Below, piece by piece: positions 12,630-25,100 of a stretch of 64,000 nucleotides of DNA (its first letter is position 1; every line of letters begins with the position of its first letter). The stretch is from NCBI RefSeq assembly GCF_033807715.1, contig NC_084592.1, positions 23,383,501 to 23,447,500 of the forward strand. Direction: 5' to 3'. The translations under genes were made by a program, and so were the position numbers. The stretch comes from Cololabis saira. Lineage: Eukaryota; Chordata; Actinopteri; Beloniformes; Belonidae. The notes beneath the pieces are model-generated. The model did no database searches. It was not told where the DNA came from and saw only the letters and a program-made list of their open reading frames with translations.

Positions 12630-13130
12630 CATTCAGTGCGGTTACATGCACATCTAAATCAAGCTATTGGCAACAATCTAGCTGCAGATTAAACTGGAGT
12701 TTCAAAGAAATCGAAGTATACGTGCGCGAGAAGACAATCGAACGATTGAGTGAGGTGTGTTCCAGTCCGCTACGCTAGGTGGCGCCACACGCACTTTCAC
12801 GTTGGCATTCTTCCGGTACAATTAGTAAACAAGTGCGAAAGAGGACAACGACATGCGAAAAAAATGGACGCTAATGATGCAGCAGCTCTGTACATTTCGT
12901 ACATACTAAGCCTGATAATGTTTCAGGTAAGCTGCACGCAAAGTCTCCCTCTTCTCCTGCGGTTACCATGTTGTTGGGATGCCGTGACTATTATTATTCC
13001 CGCTCCCCTGGCTCGTCACTTCCGGAAGAAGGAGTTCCAGGGCGGTCAGTAAGATTGATTAAGTAGCTCGGCTAACCGTGGGTGCGCATACATGCCGAAA
13101 TAACTCAAATTAGGACGCATTATCTGGCAT
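12630..13130 (+). mobile_element. Harbinger-like element fragment with first-exon remnant
   Basis: A block with higher GC and CpG than its flanks starts near GCGGTTACATGCACATCTAA, a terminus-like word. It contains an ATG frame of 21 codons at 12864-12926 (MDANDAAALYISYILSLIMF, then Gln). That frame ends exactly at CAG followed by GTAAGC, a good splice donor. Short acidic first exons of this sort precede the transposase exon in fish PIF/Harbinger elements; this link is from memory and uncertain. No DDE transposase domain follows, so the element would be internally deleted. An alternative is an unrelated CpG-rich promoter-like sequence. Confidence 0.33.
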
Positions 13131-15574
13131 TAAAATCTCGATCTCAAGAGCTTCAGTTCGGTCGACAACAGCCCGGCCGACAACAGCCCGGCTAAGGTTG
13201 TCGATATTGGTTGGATTAAGACAACAATTCGACTTTCTGTTAGTGCATGTTAAACGTACTGAGTGTTGAATACACTTGTAACCAATATTTGACATGTGTC
13301 AATAAAAAAAAAAGGGGAAAGTGATGTAAGAGGGAGTAGGATCTCTTCTTTCCAAGATGTGCACCTGTCTTAAGTTAGGAGTCGAGAAATAAACCAACAC
13401 AGAATCCAGAGCTTTAGAAAATTGCTTCTCTCTTTCTAAAATCCTTTGTAATGCCTCAGCTTGGCTAATAAGCTTCCCACAGTGCACAGAAGATTGACTG
13501 AAACGGAGACTCACAGCTTCAATGATTCAAGAAGACTTTCTTTTACAAAGTGGGCCAACAATGTGGAGTGAATTCCTTATGAGCGGGGAGGTGACGTCTT
13601 CCTGTGGGGAGAGGAAGTGAGAGCAGAATACTGATGCCAGCACCCGAGAACCTCCTCATTAGGAAACACCATATGGTATCACCACACAGACGCCTGTAAG
13701 CCAGTGAGCTGAAGCCTGCAACTGGCTGCACACTTTGTTAACTTAAAAACCACCACGGTGAATTTTCTTCATACATGAAGGGACTTGTTTCAGGGAAAAG
13801 TTTGAACTTTTCTGCTTTGCTGGTCAGTTTAATTATGGATGGGGAGGGTGGAGCAGGAAAGATGCAGCCGTAGAAGAAGAGTGAGTGGCCATAATCTTAA
13901 CTCATTGTTGTCCTTTTTGGACTAAGGAATTTTTAGGAATATTTTCCGGGATAGAGAGTTTTGGGGTTATTTAAACAAAACTAAAATTATGCCATCTGTG
14001 ATTCCATCAGACAGGCGGGTGTGAGGTTCAGAGCGGAGTTTCAGTTCTGTAACATTATATTGTATTTTAAAGGCATAGACACTAAAAAAATCAAAGAAGT
14101 GGTAATCTGAAGGATTGAAGAAGAACACACATTTTTGATGTGAAGAGTTTGCTCTGTAGAGTCTTTTACCTGGGAAAGTACAGAAGTCCAGTACATTGTG
14201 CACATTATTTTTCCTTTCAGTTTCTGACATTTGTAATTGTAAGATTCTGTGTTTCTGCTTCTGAGGGGGGACGTGGACCAGTACGGCTAAGAGCTTGAAA
14301 GAGAATTCTTAACAAAACTCATGCCCTTCAGCTGTTTTCCCTGTTCAGAGACGGAAGAAAAAAGAAATAATGATAAGGTCTGCATTATGTCGATACAACT
14401 CCTTTCTTTTCTCAGCTCAAACCAGTGCCCATCAAATGTGCAACAAGTTGTCTCTCTTCTGATAGATAATGAGACTATGGAATATAAATGAGCAGAGAAA
14501 AAAGAAAGAAAAGGCAAATCTTTTCCAGCATATTCCAGCAAAGTAGGTAGTGTTCATCTTACTGGACCGGTGTTGCAGTAGGCTGCATCACTCAGGCATG
14601 ATGGCTTTTTGTGAAAGTCTTTGTGTTCCTTTTTTGTAACTGTGAAAGTATCACAGTGACGGCCCTCAAGAGCTTATCAAAGGGCTGCAGAAAGAACGAG
14701 AAGCCCAATTGCTCTTTTGTGGTAAGCTTCAGAAAATGTCCTCTTTGAGGCACATTTCATATGCATTTGCGATACAACGTGCCATGCTATGTAAAGTACG
14801 TACTGTACATAAAGGATTCACGTAATTCACTGACACCTATTTCTGGATTTGCAGAGAATGATTCGAAAGATAAAAAGAAAAGAGTCTTGTCAATGTAAAA
14901 TTCCATGACATCCTTTCAAATTTTCCAAGAATTTCACTGCGGACTAACTCAACATCTTCAGGCTTCTATCACACTTCCTCAAAAGAAATGAATAGATGAA
15001 TATTATTCATAATGAATGCTCCTTCACAGAGTAAATGCTTCTGATTTCCAAGGACCTCTTCATTCCACGTCTTCAAAATAAAGGTAAAAAAAAAGGAAAA
15101 AACTAAACAATATAGACGCCAACAAGCATGACTGCCTGTTGAACTCTGGGGGTGGTGGTAGATAAGAGGTTTCCCTCTTATCAGCCTGTCGATCTCTCCC
15201 ACGGTGGAAGATGCTGATATTTTCCTTCTTTATTTCTTTTGAGAAGTTAAGTTTGCATAAGCGTGGAAAGACTGCATGTCTAGATTGCCATCTGGAAAAA
15301 AACAAAATAATCCTCACACACTGAAGAGCAGTTTCACAGTTCAGGAGACTTCTATTTGAGGATTGTGTTTGTCGTTAAAACGTTACTATATGTAAAGTAT
15401 TTAAATGTTAAATTTAAATTATTCATGCAATGGAAAGCTATTTCCAGTTGCAGTAGAGTTACAGTTAAAGGGACATTAATAGTCATTGTGGCAATTTATC
15501 CGGCAATTTAAACCAAACATGACCATAAATCATCATAAAAACATTTGAATCATTATCAACTTCTGTGTCACATG
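13131..15574. other. Unique sequence, no gene seen
   Basis: No gene or clear mobile element. A small direct repeat of a CGACAACAGCCCGGC word occurs at 13165-13195. The rest is AT-rich with short chance frames. Confidence 0.5.
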
Positions 15575-15992
15575 CATTTTCATTGGGGTGGCCAGGGTGG
15601 GGCCAGAGGCAATTTTAGCGTGGCCAAGAAACAATCATATGGAAGTGAAGATGACCACACCAAAACCACATGAGAAGTGTCTCCACAGGCCCTAATGGGA
15701 TACAGGACAGGTCATAAGTGTGTGCATCCTTAATATACGTCCTGCTTGCACCACTTATCTGAAATCCAAAGGGTTCTGCCTCCATTAAAAAAAAAAGAAG
15801 TCATTTTACATCTATGTTTTAAAAAAAAGATTAAGAGGATTAAAATGCATACAGTATATATGTTTTGGCTTTTACTAGGCTTGGTATTGACCATTAATAT
15901 ATATGCAAAAAAAAAAATAACAAAAAAGTAATTGCGTCTGGGGTGGCCAGACCCACGCTCCAGGTGGCCACAACCCCCCAAATTCGCCACTG
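15575..15992. mobile_element. Small hAT-like element (418 bp)
   Basis: The flanks GTCACATG (15567-15574) and GTCACACG (15993-16000) match at 7 of 8 bases, as an 8-bp hAT target duplication would. The right end, read inwards, begins CAGTGGCGAATTTGGGGGG. The left end begins CATTTTCATTGGGGTGGCC. Both ends lead into GGGGTGGCCAG words (15583-15600 and 15949-15980). The terminal match is imperfect, so the exact left boundary is uncertain. The inside is A-rich with no coding frame. Confidence 0.5.
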
Positions 15993-16235
15993 GTCACACG
16001 ACAGCTTGTTCTATTTTGCAAGCTTGTACAACGTCATACTGTATAGTTAGCTCTTTATGATAATGATGATAGCTTATCAGCGCTTGACTGTTTTTCCCAG
16101 AAATTAAGTTGAGCGACATTTTCAAGGTTCTTACCTTATTTTCACATTAATAATAAGTTCACACAATATTTTAGCGTGTTGGGTCTAAAACCCTCTTTGG
16201 AGATAATGGCCGGTTACGTGTTACTGTCTGTTAAT

Positions 16236-16290
16236 GAGAATCAGAATCAGGTTTATTTGGCCAAGTCTAACAAGACAGGGAATTTGATTT
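16236..16290 (-). mobile_element. LINE-type 3' tail fragment
   Basis: The segment reads GAGAATCAGAATCAGGTTTA, then TTGGCCAAGT and GGAATTTGA words. I recognise this as a recurrent teleost repeat thought to be the reverse complement of a retroposon 3' region. It is only about 55 bp, and the family assignment is from memory. Confidence 0.4.
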
Positions 16291-16636
16291 CCCCTAGAAA
16301 ACTTGAACTTGATTTCATGGTTTGCATTAATGGGCGTGGCCTAAAGCCTCAACAGCACCCCCTAGAAAACTTCGTGCCTCAAGCCCCACAATACGGTTTG
16401 ACGTACATGCACGAAAATCGGTATACACCTGTATCATTTCGCAACTTAAAGAAAAGTCTCTTGGCGCCATGGCCGAAACCGAACAGGAAGTCGGCCATTT
16501 TGAATTAACCGTAACCGAACCGTAACGTGCACCCCGATGTGTTATACATCAAAACGTGCATGTCGATCCTGCGACGATGGGCATTACTTTTCTCAGTCAA
16601 AAGCGTTACCGTGGCGACGATAGACGCGAAAAAGCG

Positions 16637-16653
16637 CCCCCCCCCCCCCCCCC
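16637..16653. repeat. Poly-C run
   Basis: Seventeen consecutive C on the plus strand, inside copy A of the fish repeat. The equivalent site in the copy at 52.9 kb has no such run, so it expanded here. Confidence 0.9.
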
Positions 16654-16725
16654 ATTCATATGATTGGTCCATATTTGATAGTTCCTACTTTCTGCCATAA
16701 CTTTTGAATGGTTTGACATAAAGAG

Positions 16726-17605
16726 TAGGGATGTTAATAATTAATCGATTTTCGATTAATTGCCGTTATGAAATTACCTGATTAAAATTAACGATTACAA
16801 TTAATCCATTTATTTATTTATTTATTTTTTTCGTTTAATTTCACCAGCTGGTATTACACCCGGACCACATTTAATGCGACACAACACGCTGCCGCCGCGG
16901 CGCGCACGTAAAGTTGGAAGAAAGAGACGGCGGATATGTTTGGTTTTAGTAATATCATGCTCAGGCAATGAGTCTGCAATGGCCCAGACGGGAGACACAT
17001 GTAGCTCAGTGCTTAACTTTTATTTTTAATCCACTCTATATTCTTCTGGTTGTTCTCCGATATGCTCCTCTAAAGCCTGAATTATGGTTCCGCCTTAAAT
17101 CGACGCAGAGCCGCCGCCGTAGCCTACGGCGTAGGCTCTGCGTTGTTGTAACGCGGAACTATAAATCAGCCTTCACCCGGTACATACATAGGTTCCTCTA
17201 AACATCTGTCCCCGCTACAGTTTTAACTAAAAGAAAATGTGCTCCAATACAGCAGGTCTCATAATTTTATTTTGAACACTGCAGAAACTCTAACTTAAAA
17301 CGTAACTAGAACTTAAAATTTGCTTGACACAAATGACACTATTATGGCTGCTGCTACTACTAATAGCCTTGAAGTGCACTTTATATTATATTCCTTGTGG
17401 TACAAAAATGTCTTTTTGTTACTTTTGTATCAAATAAATATTTGATTAAGGAATACATTAAAATGTCCTTTGTATTTTATATAAGCAAAAAAAATTATGT
17501 TTGTATCTCAGATGGGGGAAAAACGCCGCTTATCAACTAATCGATGATCGATCGATAAGGTTATCAACTATCAATTAATGAAATAATCGATAATTTGCAT
17601 CCCTA
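16726..17605. mobile_element. Non-autonomous hAT transposon (880 bp) nested in fish repeat
   Basis: The termini are TAGGGATG on the left and CATCCCTA on the right, with subterminal ATTAATCGATTTTCG and ATCGATAATTTG words that pair imperfectly. The 8-bp target duplication ATAAAGAG is perfect (16718-16725 and 17606-17613). The uninterrupted host sequence, with one ATAAAGAG, is seen at 52882-52889 in reverse complement in copy B, so the insertion event is directly demonstrated. No transposase is encoded. A TTA-type MITE lies inside at 17074-17172. Confidence 0.92.
17074..17172. mobile_element. TTA-type MITE, copy 2
   Basis: The ends AGCCTGAATTATGGTTCCGC and AACTATAAATCAGCCT are the same as copy 1. 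A CCTACGGCGTAGG palindrome lies at the centre. The flanks are TAA and TCA, an imperfect 3-bp duplication. It lies within the hAT at 16726-17605. Confidence 0.75.
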
Positions 17606-17849
17606 ATAAAGAGTCGTGGGTGGTGTCATCGGACTCGGTTTTGAGTCCTTGAACATAATTGGTGCAAATTAGCCCCGCCCCTTCTTCTGATTGTCCGATA
17701 TTTGATAGATTCTATTTTCTGCCATAACTTTTGAATGGTATGACATACAGAGTCTTGGGTGGTGTCATCGGACTTAGTTTTGAGTCTTTGACTTTAATTG
17801 GTGAAAATTGCACGCGCGAGGGCCCGTTCATCGCTGCTTGCAGCTTTAA

Positions 17850-20800
17850 TTAATATTATTATTGCACAGTGATTGATTAATCTGCGACACATAGAGTCTG
17901 CTCATAGACAGTGCTGTCTGTTGCTATCAGTCACCTTGAAAACCATTAACAAAAGCCATCTTTGCTAATATGGATATTACACAATTGATATTGTGTTTTC
18001 AAATAGGGAAGCCTGGATTAACATTTTCCGAAAGGCTGTTTCCTATTCGTGGGCTATACTTTGTCCATGTGCAATTTAAAGCAACTTAGACGTAATACAT
18101 TTTATGACGGTTAGGACATTTTTTTTTTACGAATGCAATCTTCTAAAATCAGCAAATCTGAAAAAGAGCTTTTGCAGGGTTTTCTGTTGTAATTCCCCAC
18201 AACCATTTCCCAGAACCAGGCTGATGCTGAAGTCATGACTTCGTGATGTGATGTGTGGACGCTTGCTCCACGCCGCAAGTTTTTATGAGACTCATTGAAT
18301 CCTCAAGATGGTTCACCCTTAACGCTTAGAGAAATGGCCATGAACCAAGAATTGATTCCCATCATTACTGGCCCCAACCCCGCTGTACCCACAGTCACAG
18401 ACCTGCAGAAAGGTCAGAGTAAATACCTCCCTGTCTCTCAGCGTAGATGGATTTTCCTGCTTGAATGTTTATTGATTTGTGAAACTTTTTCATTATTTTA
18501 CGGCAGTGTTTTTGCTCAGTTTGTGATTTTTTTTTTTTTTTATTTTATTTTATGAAGCCCCCTCTCATTTGCATTGCTGTTTGGCTAGAGCGCCCACTGG
18601 AAAGTTGATGCTTTGAACATGCTCTCAGATGAGTTCACTCCACTGTGATGATCGTTTGGAAAACTTGGTTAATTAGTGCCTGTCTGAGTTGTTTTTGAGT
18701 GTTCCTCCTAACACTCAAATGTGTAAAGCCACTACTGCATGATTGCAGATATTATTTTGATCTAAGTGTGTGTACTGTGTGTGTGGATATTTGCCTACAT
18801 CCCTGCATAATCACCTTAGTTTGAGTTTTCTTATTTCGCAGTTCTTTTTAATTAATGCCACTGAAATCATTTGATCTCATACTCATGTAATTTATATCGT
18901 TATTATTATTTTTTGTGAATGGATTTCTTTAAAAATCTGTTCTGCTTCACTGTATAAATAATCTTAACTCATAATTTTCTGTTTTTTTACTTTAAACTAA
19001 TAATAGATGTAGATAGATGTAGTAGTTTATGTACAAATTCTGCAATTATTGCAAACTATGAGTATTAAACCCCTAAATACAATCCTTGAGGAATGACTAG
19101 TTGTCTTGAATACAATTATCTTTGACTCAGCACAAGTAAATTGCTCTGAAAAGGCAGCTGAACAACATCCTTGCCTGAAGGAAAGTGTGTCTAAAGGAAT
19201 ATTATGAAAATTTATTTTTTTGGGGGGGGGGGGTGATACTATAATTTGGTGTGGGTTATGTTAAATTTATAGAATGACAAGTATTTGTCTGACAAAGTAT
19301 CAAGCTGCCAAACTTGATGTGATGTGTTTTATTGTGATTTCTTTTGGAAACGTACCATCAGAAGGCTAGCACCAAGAAACAGCTGCAACTAAATCCACCT
19401 CTCCCCATTTCCTGCTGAAGTGTTGGTGAGGAGAACTGCGGTGTGCCTCCGTGAGAACAGATGCAGGGTGGACTTGCATCCCCGGTAGTTGTCTCAGATC
19501 AATAGGTGGCGGATGGGACACTCATCGATCAGCTCAGTGCATGGAGGCTAATTTATGCCACTGCTCCAGCACACCGAGGCAGCAGGGCGTGAAATTCAAA
19601 TTATTATTACAGACAGGCAATTCCATTATCTGGGGGTAGGGTGGGTGGGTGGGTGTGTAAGGATATGCTGCCCTGGCACATATTGGCTGGCTTGGCTTTG
19701 TAAAGGGAGAGATGCGGTGAGGAAGACTGAAGGGCCAAATGTAGCCCTCCTTGGCTGTGGCAGTGAAGGGGAAACTGGTACCCCAAGTTTTTAATGTCCC
19801 TCTTCTATAATTGCCTCAAGCTCCCATGCCTACTGTTAACAAAGTCAAAGTAGCTGCACAGCCATTAGCTGCTCCCAGTGCATGAAAACAAAGGGAAAAC
19901 AAAACCCCTTGAGGTCCCTGGATAATGCCTACAACTATGTTTGAATTTAGATACAGACCTTGTCATTAACGCTCATCAATCACACTACATGAAGCTTTAC
20001 AGAGTGATATTTGGCATTTAAAGACTTCACGTCATTTCATTGTTTGTTACTGCAGTTTCACTGGACAGGGGGGGTACGTAACCCTTTGAAGATGGCACTG
20101 TATTAGCTTGTCCAGATGCCTGGCTCTTGATTTGACCATTTAACCTCATCCAATAACGTGATCTGTGGGTTTCTTATGTTCACTCTAGTCTTCATACAAT
20201 AACCATGATTATACTCTGTGTATTTGTGCAAATGCAGAATGAACATCAAATTTGAATGTAATAATTGCAAACCGAATCACAAGTCCAAAATTTCACTGAA
20301 AAAAAAACAAAAAACAAACAAACTGCAATTTGATATTTTCCCAAATCCTTTAGCCCCATTGTGAGGAGTGTGTTGTGGGTTTTTAATTAAACTGGATAAT
20401 AATTTCCCAATCCCCGAAGGGAAATCATATTGGTCCTCTATAAATTTAAGTACAGCAATTTGATTGGAAATCTTTTGGAAGTGGACAAGTGAGAGGTGTG
20501 CTGTTAAGAAACCCAGGAATCCTCTGGGTTGCCATGTCTACAGCTTTGCAACATCTGAGCAAATTATGGCAATTGCAACATTAGCAGGTAACACAAGCCA
20601 AATGTCTTGGTAAAAAGTGTGTTTGAGAACTTTGAGCCAGCACTTCACTATATGAATTGAAAAGATGCTCCTTCATTGTACCATGTCTAGAATTACACTC
20701 TCTGCCGTCCCTCCTCCTTTACTATTTTTGTCTGTCGTCTCATTCTGACACTGTTGTCTAAAATCCAAGACGTTTGAAGTCTAGATTCTTCCTCATAATG

Positions 20801-21752
20801 AAGCTCTTCCATTTTTTTAAGGGATCTCGTGTTATCTGTGATAATCAAGGGAAAAAATGGTGTTGACCTTTCTCATTGCTTTGGTTTTTGCTCTTGCTCA
20901 CCCCTTCAAATTGGATTGGACTGGATTTGTCTTATTACAGACATTGTTTGGTCTATGGAAGGTTTAATCAGCCATACCTGCATGCAAACAGCTTTTTTTT
21001 ATATGATTAATCATCATAGCAGATTTTTTTTTAATCTGTCCTTTTACAATCAGTAGCCAAATAGTGATTACTGAACACTCAGTTGTGGGAAGTGTCACCC
21101 TGCTGATAGTCATCGGACACCTCTCATCTGAATTTTAGAAAGCAATCAGAATGGACAACTGCTGGCGGTGGGAGATCAACCGAGGAAAATTGCATGGTGA
21201 AAAAAAGAGCTAGGAAGTATTTGAAAACTGTGGAGGTAGGGGAAGAAGCTCATTAAAAACCAAGTGTAAAGATTGCTGGACAGTGGGTTGCTTGATCTTC
21301 AAATGAAGAGGCTTGTTTCTTGGCCCTGAGTCTAATTTAATTGGTCCTACAAGGGACATCAACTCTGTACTGCATGTACAGTTTTTTTTCTTTTGTTTTT
21401 TGGGTTGTTTTTTTAAAGAGAAGAACTTGAGATGAAAGACGAAACAGCAAATGAAAGAAAATAGGTCATACACAGAACTTTGAAATTTCTCAAAATTCGT
21501 ATATACGCTCATCTGCGTATATATAGTGTAGCGACCCTGATATGGGGGAGTTATAGAGTTGGGGAGATCAACCTGAATTCTCTTGTCTCTCTGCCTGTCA
21601 AAGGAATGCACGTGATGTCATGAAGGGTGCCGGTGGTGGGCAGAGGGGGGGGGGCTAGTTTCTTCTTCAGGGGTTCTAATTCAAGTCGTTGGGAAATTAG
21701 CCAGGGAAGTGAGAGTTCTAATCTGCCTTGCTATTTGTTTATGGCTGCACAA
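17850..21752. other. Unique sequence, no gene seen
   Basis: No transposon ends, no exon with family similarity. A poly-G run (12 G) is at 19222-19233 and a T-rich run near 18530. The 86-codon frame from 18295 has no signature and ends in low-complexity T. The subregion 19500-19640 has the repeat-free, AATTATTATTACAGACAGG-bearing texture of a possible regulatory element, untested. Confidence 0.5.
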
Positions 21753-21753
21753 C

Positions 21754-21764
21754 TATATATATAT

Positions 21765-21846
<82 letters not shown>
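21754..21846. repeat. (TA)n microsatellite with one slip
   Basis: Ninety-odd bases of alternating T and A, with a single phase slip (ATAATA) near 21774. Such tracts are cruciform-prone and unstable. Confidence 0.95.
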
Positions 21847-21849
<3 letters not shown>

Positions 21850-21943
21850 GAAGTGTATCTATGATGAAAATGACAGGCCTCTCTTATCTTTTTAAGTAGG
21901 AGAACTTGCACAACTGGTGTCTGACTAAATACCTTTTTGCCCC

Positions 21944-22058
<115 letters not shown>

Positions 22059-22109
22059 TGTATATGTGTGTGTGTACATTTGTGTATATACGGTCACACC
22101 CAAAAGTGA

Positions 22110-25100
22110 CATCGTCTGGCAACTTCATGACACTGAGGCAAAATAATGACCAAATACTTAAGCAAAGAAGGATTTAGGCTATTTTCTATTGAGAAGTTTG
22201 ATTTTGAAAAGTTTGAAGACTGAGCCGTATCATATCTTGTAGTGTATTTGAAAACTTGGACGTGAGATCTCTGTGTGCATGCATGAATGTAATATTATAT
22301 GTCACATATATTTAAGTCCTAGGAGAAAAATCCACTGTTATATTTCATTGTGACAGCAACATTGTGATGGGTAAAGTAATCTTGAACGGAACAAAAAGGG
22401 GCAAATAAAGTTAGTGATAGAACCACAAAGTCTACAATGGATGAATTGTCAAGAAAAAAAAGCATTTTAACAGCATCCTAATGTGTTAATCTTTAAGAAA
22501 ACTAGCTGCTGATATTCAAAACTGCAGCTGAAGCCCAGCATTTTAACCCAAAGGCTTCTCCATAAACCCATTCATAAATCAAGCAGATTATTTTGGCTAA
22601 GATGCGTTCATTTCTTTTCTTTTCTTTTTTTGCTTGATGAACACACAGCAGCCTAAAACATGATTACAGACAAAACATGGTGCACTGTTAACGTTTGTGA
22701 AACGTGTCTTCATTTTGATGAACTTGAAGTTGTTTTTTTGCATCTCATTGAGTGAGAATTGTCAAAACAGAGAAGCTGCAATTTGTATCTAAGCTGAACC
22801 GTGCACATCCCGCTGCTGGAACAAGCACAAATACAGACAGCGCTCCAGTGGGTTGTATTTTGCTTCTCGGAATTGTCTGGAGATGCTTTAAAACTAAACA
22901 TCAAGATGGATATTTTTGTCTAATTACGTATCGGTTGCTGCACTACGCCTTAAAAAATGGGTCAGGCTTTAGAAGGCGTTGTTTTCCTTTGACATTTTCC
23001 TAAGGTTGCTTAAATGAGTTTGACCTCTTCCTCCCTCCCACGAGTTTGCTTTCCATGACAGCCTGCCCTTGGTATAGGTGTTAAGTGGGTAGCTGGCATG
23101 ATAGGCTTTATTTTTTTCTTCTTTCAAATGGTGATGGATTTTCCAGTCTTGCTGCCTTGAATGGGTTAAACATCACCAGGACCTCTGTTACAGCGAGATT
23201 GCATTTAGCTGTTGCTGCCAAACTAAATAGGCGACTGGTCCGTCTGGTAGATGATGAATAAGAGAAGGAAAGGAAAGAAGGAATAAATAAAAAATAAATA
23301 AAAAGATGGATAAAAAGTCAGGCTGTTACCTCACAGTTGGAAGATAGAATAGAGCGGCGAACGCTTCCATTTTTCCTCTGGATGTTCTTCTTAACATATT
23401 TTCCCCCTGCAATTTCTGAAATTCAATCTAGTGAGACATGTTTCCCATGAACACAAAATCCCTCTTATCTATTCTGCTAGTTGAGAAGAAAATTAGCTGT
23501 ATATTTTTACAATAAAATCATTTTCAAGATCATTTAATTCAGAGCTTCTTATCTAATGTTGTATATTCTCTTCTGTCTTTCAGGTAAAAGGCTGCTTTCC
23601 TTCATCCCAGTTGGCTCAGCTTTAGCGATGACCACATATGTGATGAGTAACAGGCTTTTATGTTGTTGATCACAGTGATATGTAACCCTTGTGCAACATT
23701 TGCCTGCATGTCACGGTGCTGATTATCACACACATGTAACATAGCAGTAATAATTGAAGCTTTTGTAGATTTGTAGACACACACATAGTATTGGCCCGTG
23801 CACAAATTGTTGTATTTGCCTAAATCTGGTGAAAACAAACAGGGATAATCTGTGTGTAAAGCCTATCTCCTTCTAGGGTGGTTGGGGTGATATTTGGGTT
23901 GGCTAAGTCCCTTTTCGCTAAGTAAATAATGTTGTCAAATACAAATGGGCTTTATTTTCTTTTACTTTGCAATGCTTCTTTGGGTATAGTAAGAAAAAAT
24001 AAATAATCTCAAGTACATTATAGTAATTCCTTCAACTCTTTTATCATTCAGTAGACAGATCTTAACTTACAATATTAATAGATTAATTTCTTATTGGCTA
24101 ATAAGTGCTCAGTTGACTTTTCTTCTTCTGCTTTTTTTTCTTTTCTTTTCACTGTAATGCGGTTAAACTGGTTGGACAAACAACATGCCTGACTTGACTT
24201 GCATAAGATAGAACTGCAGAAATCTGGGTTGTGTATACCTTTGCTCTTTTTTTCCCACCCTCTTTTGCCGTTGACTTTGTTTGCCTGCCCATTGAGCCCG
24301 GATGCTGTGTCGCAAATGTAGTAAGCGCTAACACAAAATGCCTGCACGTTTGTATCGGCATTACTATGAGCAGGTGCTGGTGAGCCTACATGTAGGTGGA
24401 CGTACAGAGACTGCAGGTAAACAGATAGGTAGGGGCATTAGAAACGAAGAACAAACAAAACAAAAACATCACTCTCAAAGAAAGTTTAGAATATTTAAAA
24501 ATCCATAATTGTTATAAAAATCACACAAATGGAAAGAACAGTTCAGACAGCCAGCTTAAAATGTTATTTGCTAGAAATTAGAGCAGCTTAATAAAGCAAG
24601 ACGTGTTACCAATGTTACACGATGTGCATCCCCTCGTACCCTCTGAGAAATGAATTGGACCATAAAAGATCAAGTCTGTGTCATCAAGTAAGCCCTGATG
24701 CAATGATTTTAGCATAAACAATAATCTAAACATATTTTTATATTCATAACTTTCCGTACCTGATCATATGCATGTAATATGTCATTGTAAATCAGTATTA
24801 TTCGGTATATGCTTTATATTTGATCAAAGTTCATGCACTCAATGATATGCTACAGTGATGCTTAATGCATTATTTTTCTACATATACAGTTTTTCAAGAA
24901 AATAATGAATACATTTATAAAAGGTTATTTTATATACTATAACAGGGAAAATGTTTTATTCCCATGTCTTATGTTGACTGAAATGACTCTATACCCGTGG
25001 GATATAAATGGTTATGATTTATGAGTATTTAAGAGCCCTTATTTTTACGGTACAGTAAATGCAATACTACAAGGTCTTCGTTCTCTGTGCGTGTAGCAGG

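Larger units (their letters stand above)
16312..17845 (+). mobile_element. Teleost repeat ending in GCTGCTTGCAGC, copy A, split by a hAT
   Basis: This matches, base for base over long stretches, the inverted copy at 52788-53463. It ends in GGGCCCGTTCATCGCTGC followed by TTGCAGC; GCTGCTTGCAGC forms a terminal hairpin. The 5' part is shorter than in copy B. A reading frame crosses 16315-16508 (peptide words PLENFVPQAPQYGLTYMHEN and KPNRKSAILN) that is also open in copy B. A 139-bp unit is duplicated in tandem (16662-16725 plus 17614-17688, then 17689 to about 17820). A 17-base C run lies at 16637-16653. The terminal hairpin and lack of a clear target duplication would suit a Helitron/Helentron-like element, but this is a guess. 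Confidence 0.7.

Noticed and set aside
18295..18555. 86-codon frame starting MNPQDGSPLTLREM
   Set aside because: The first part looks protein-like but there is no splice site or homology I can name, and the end is poly-T derived; considered chance.
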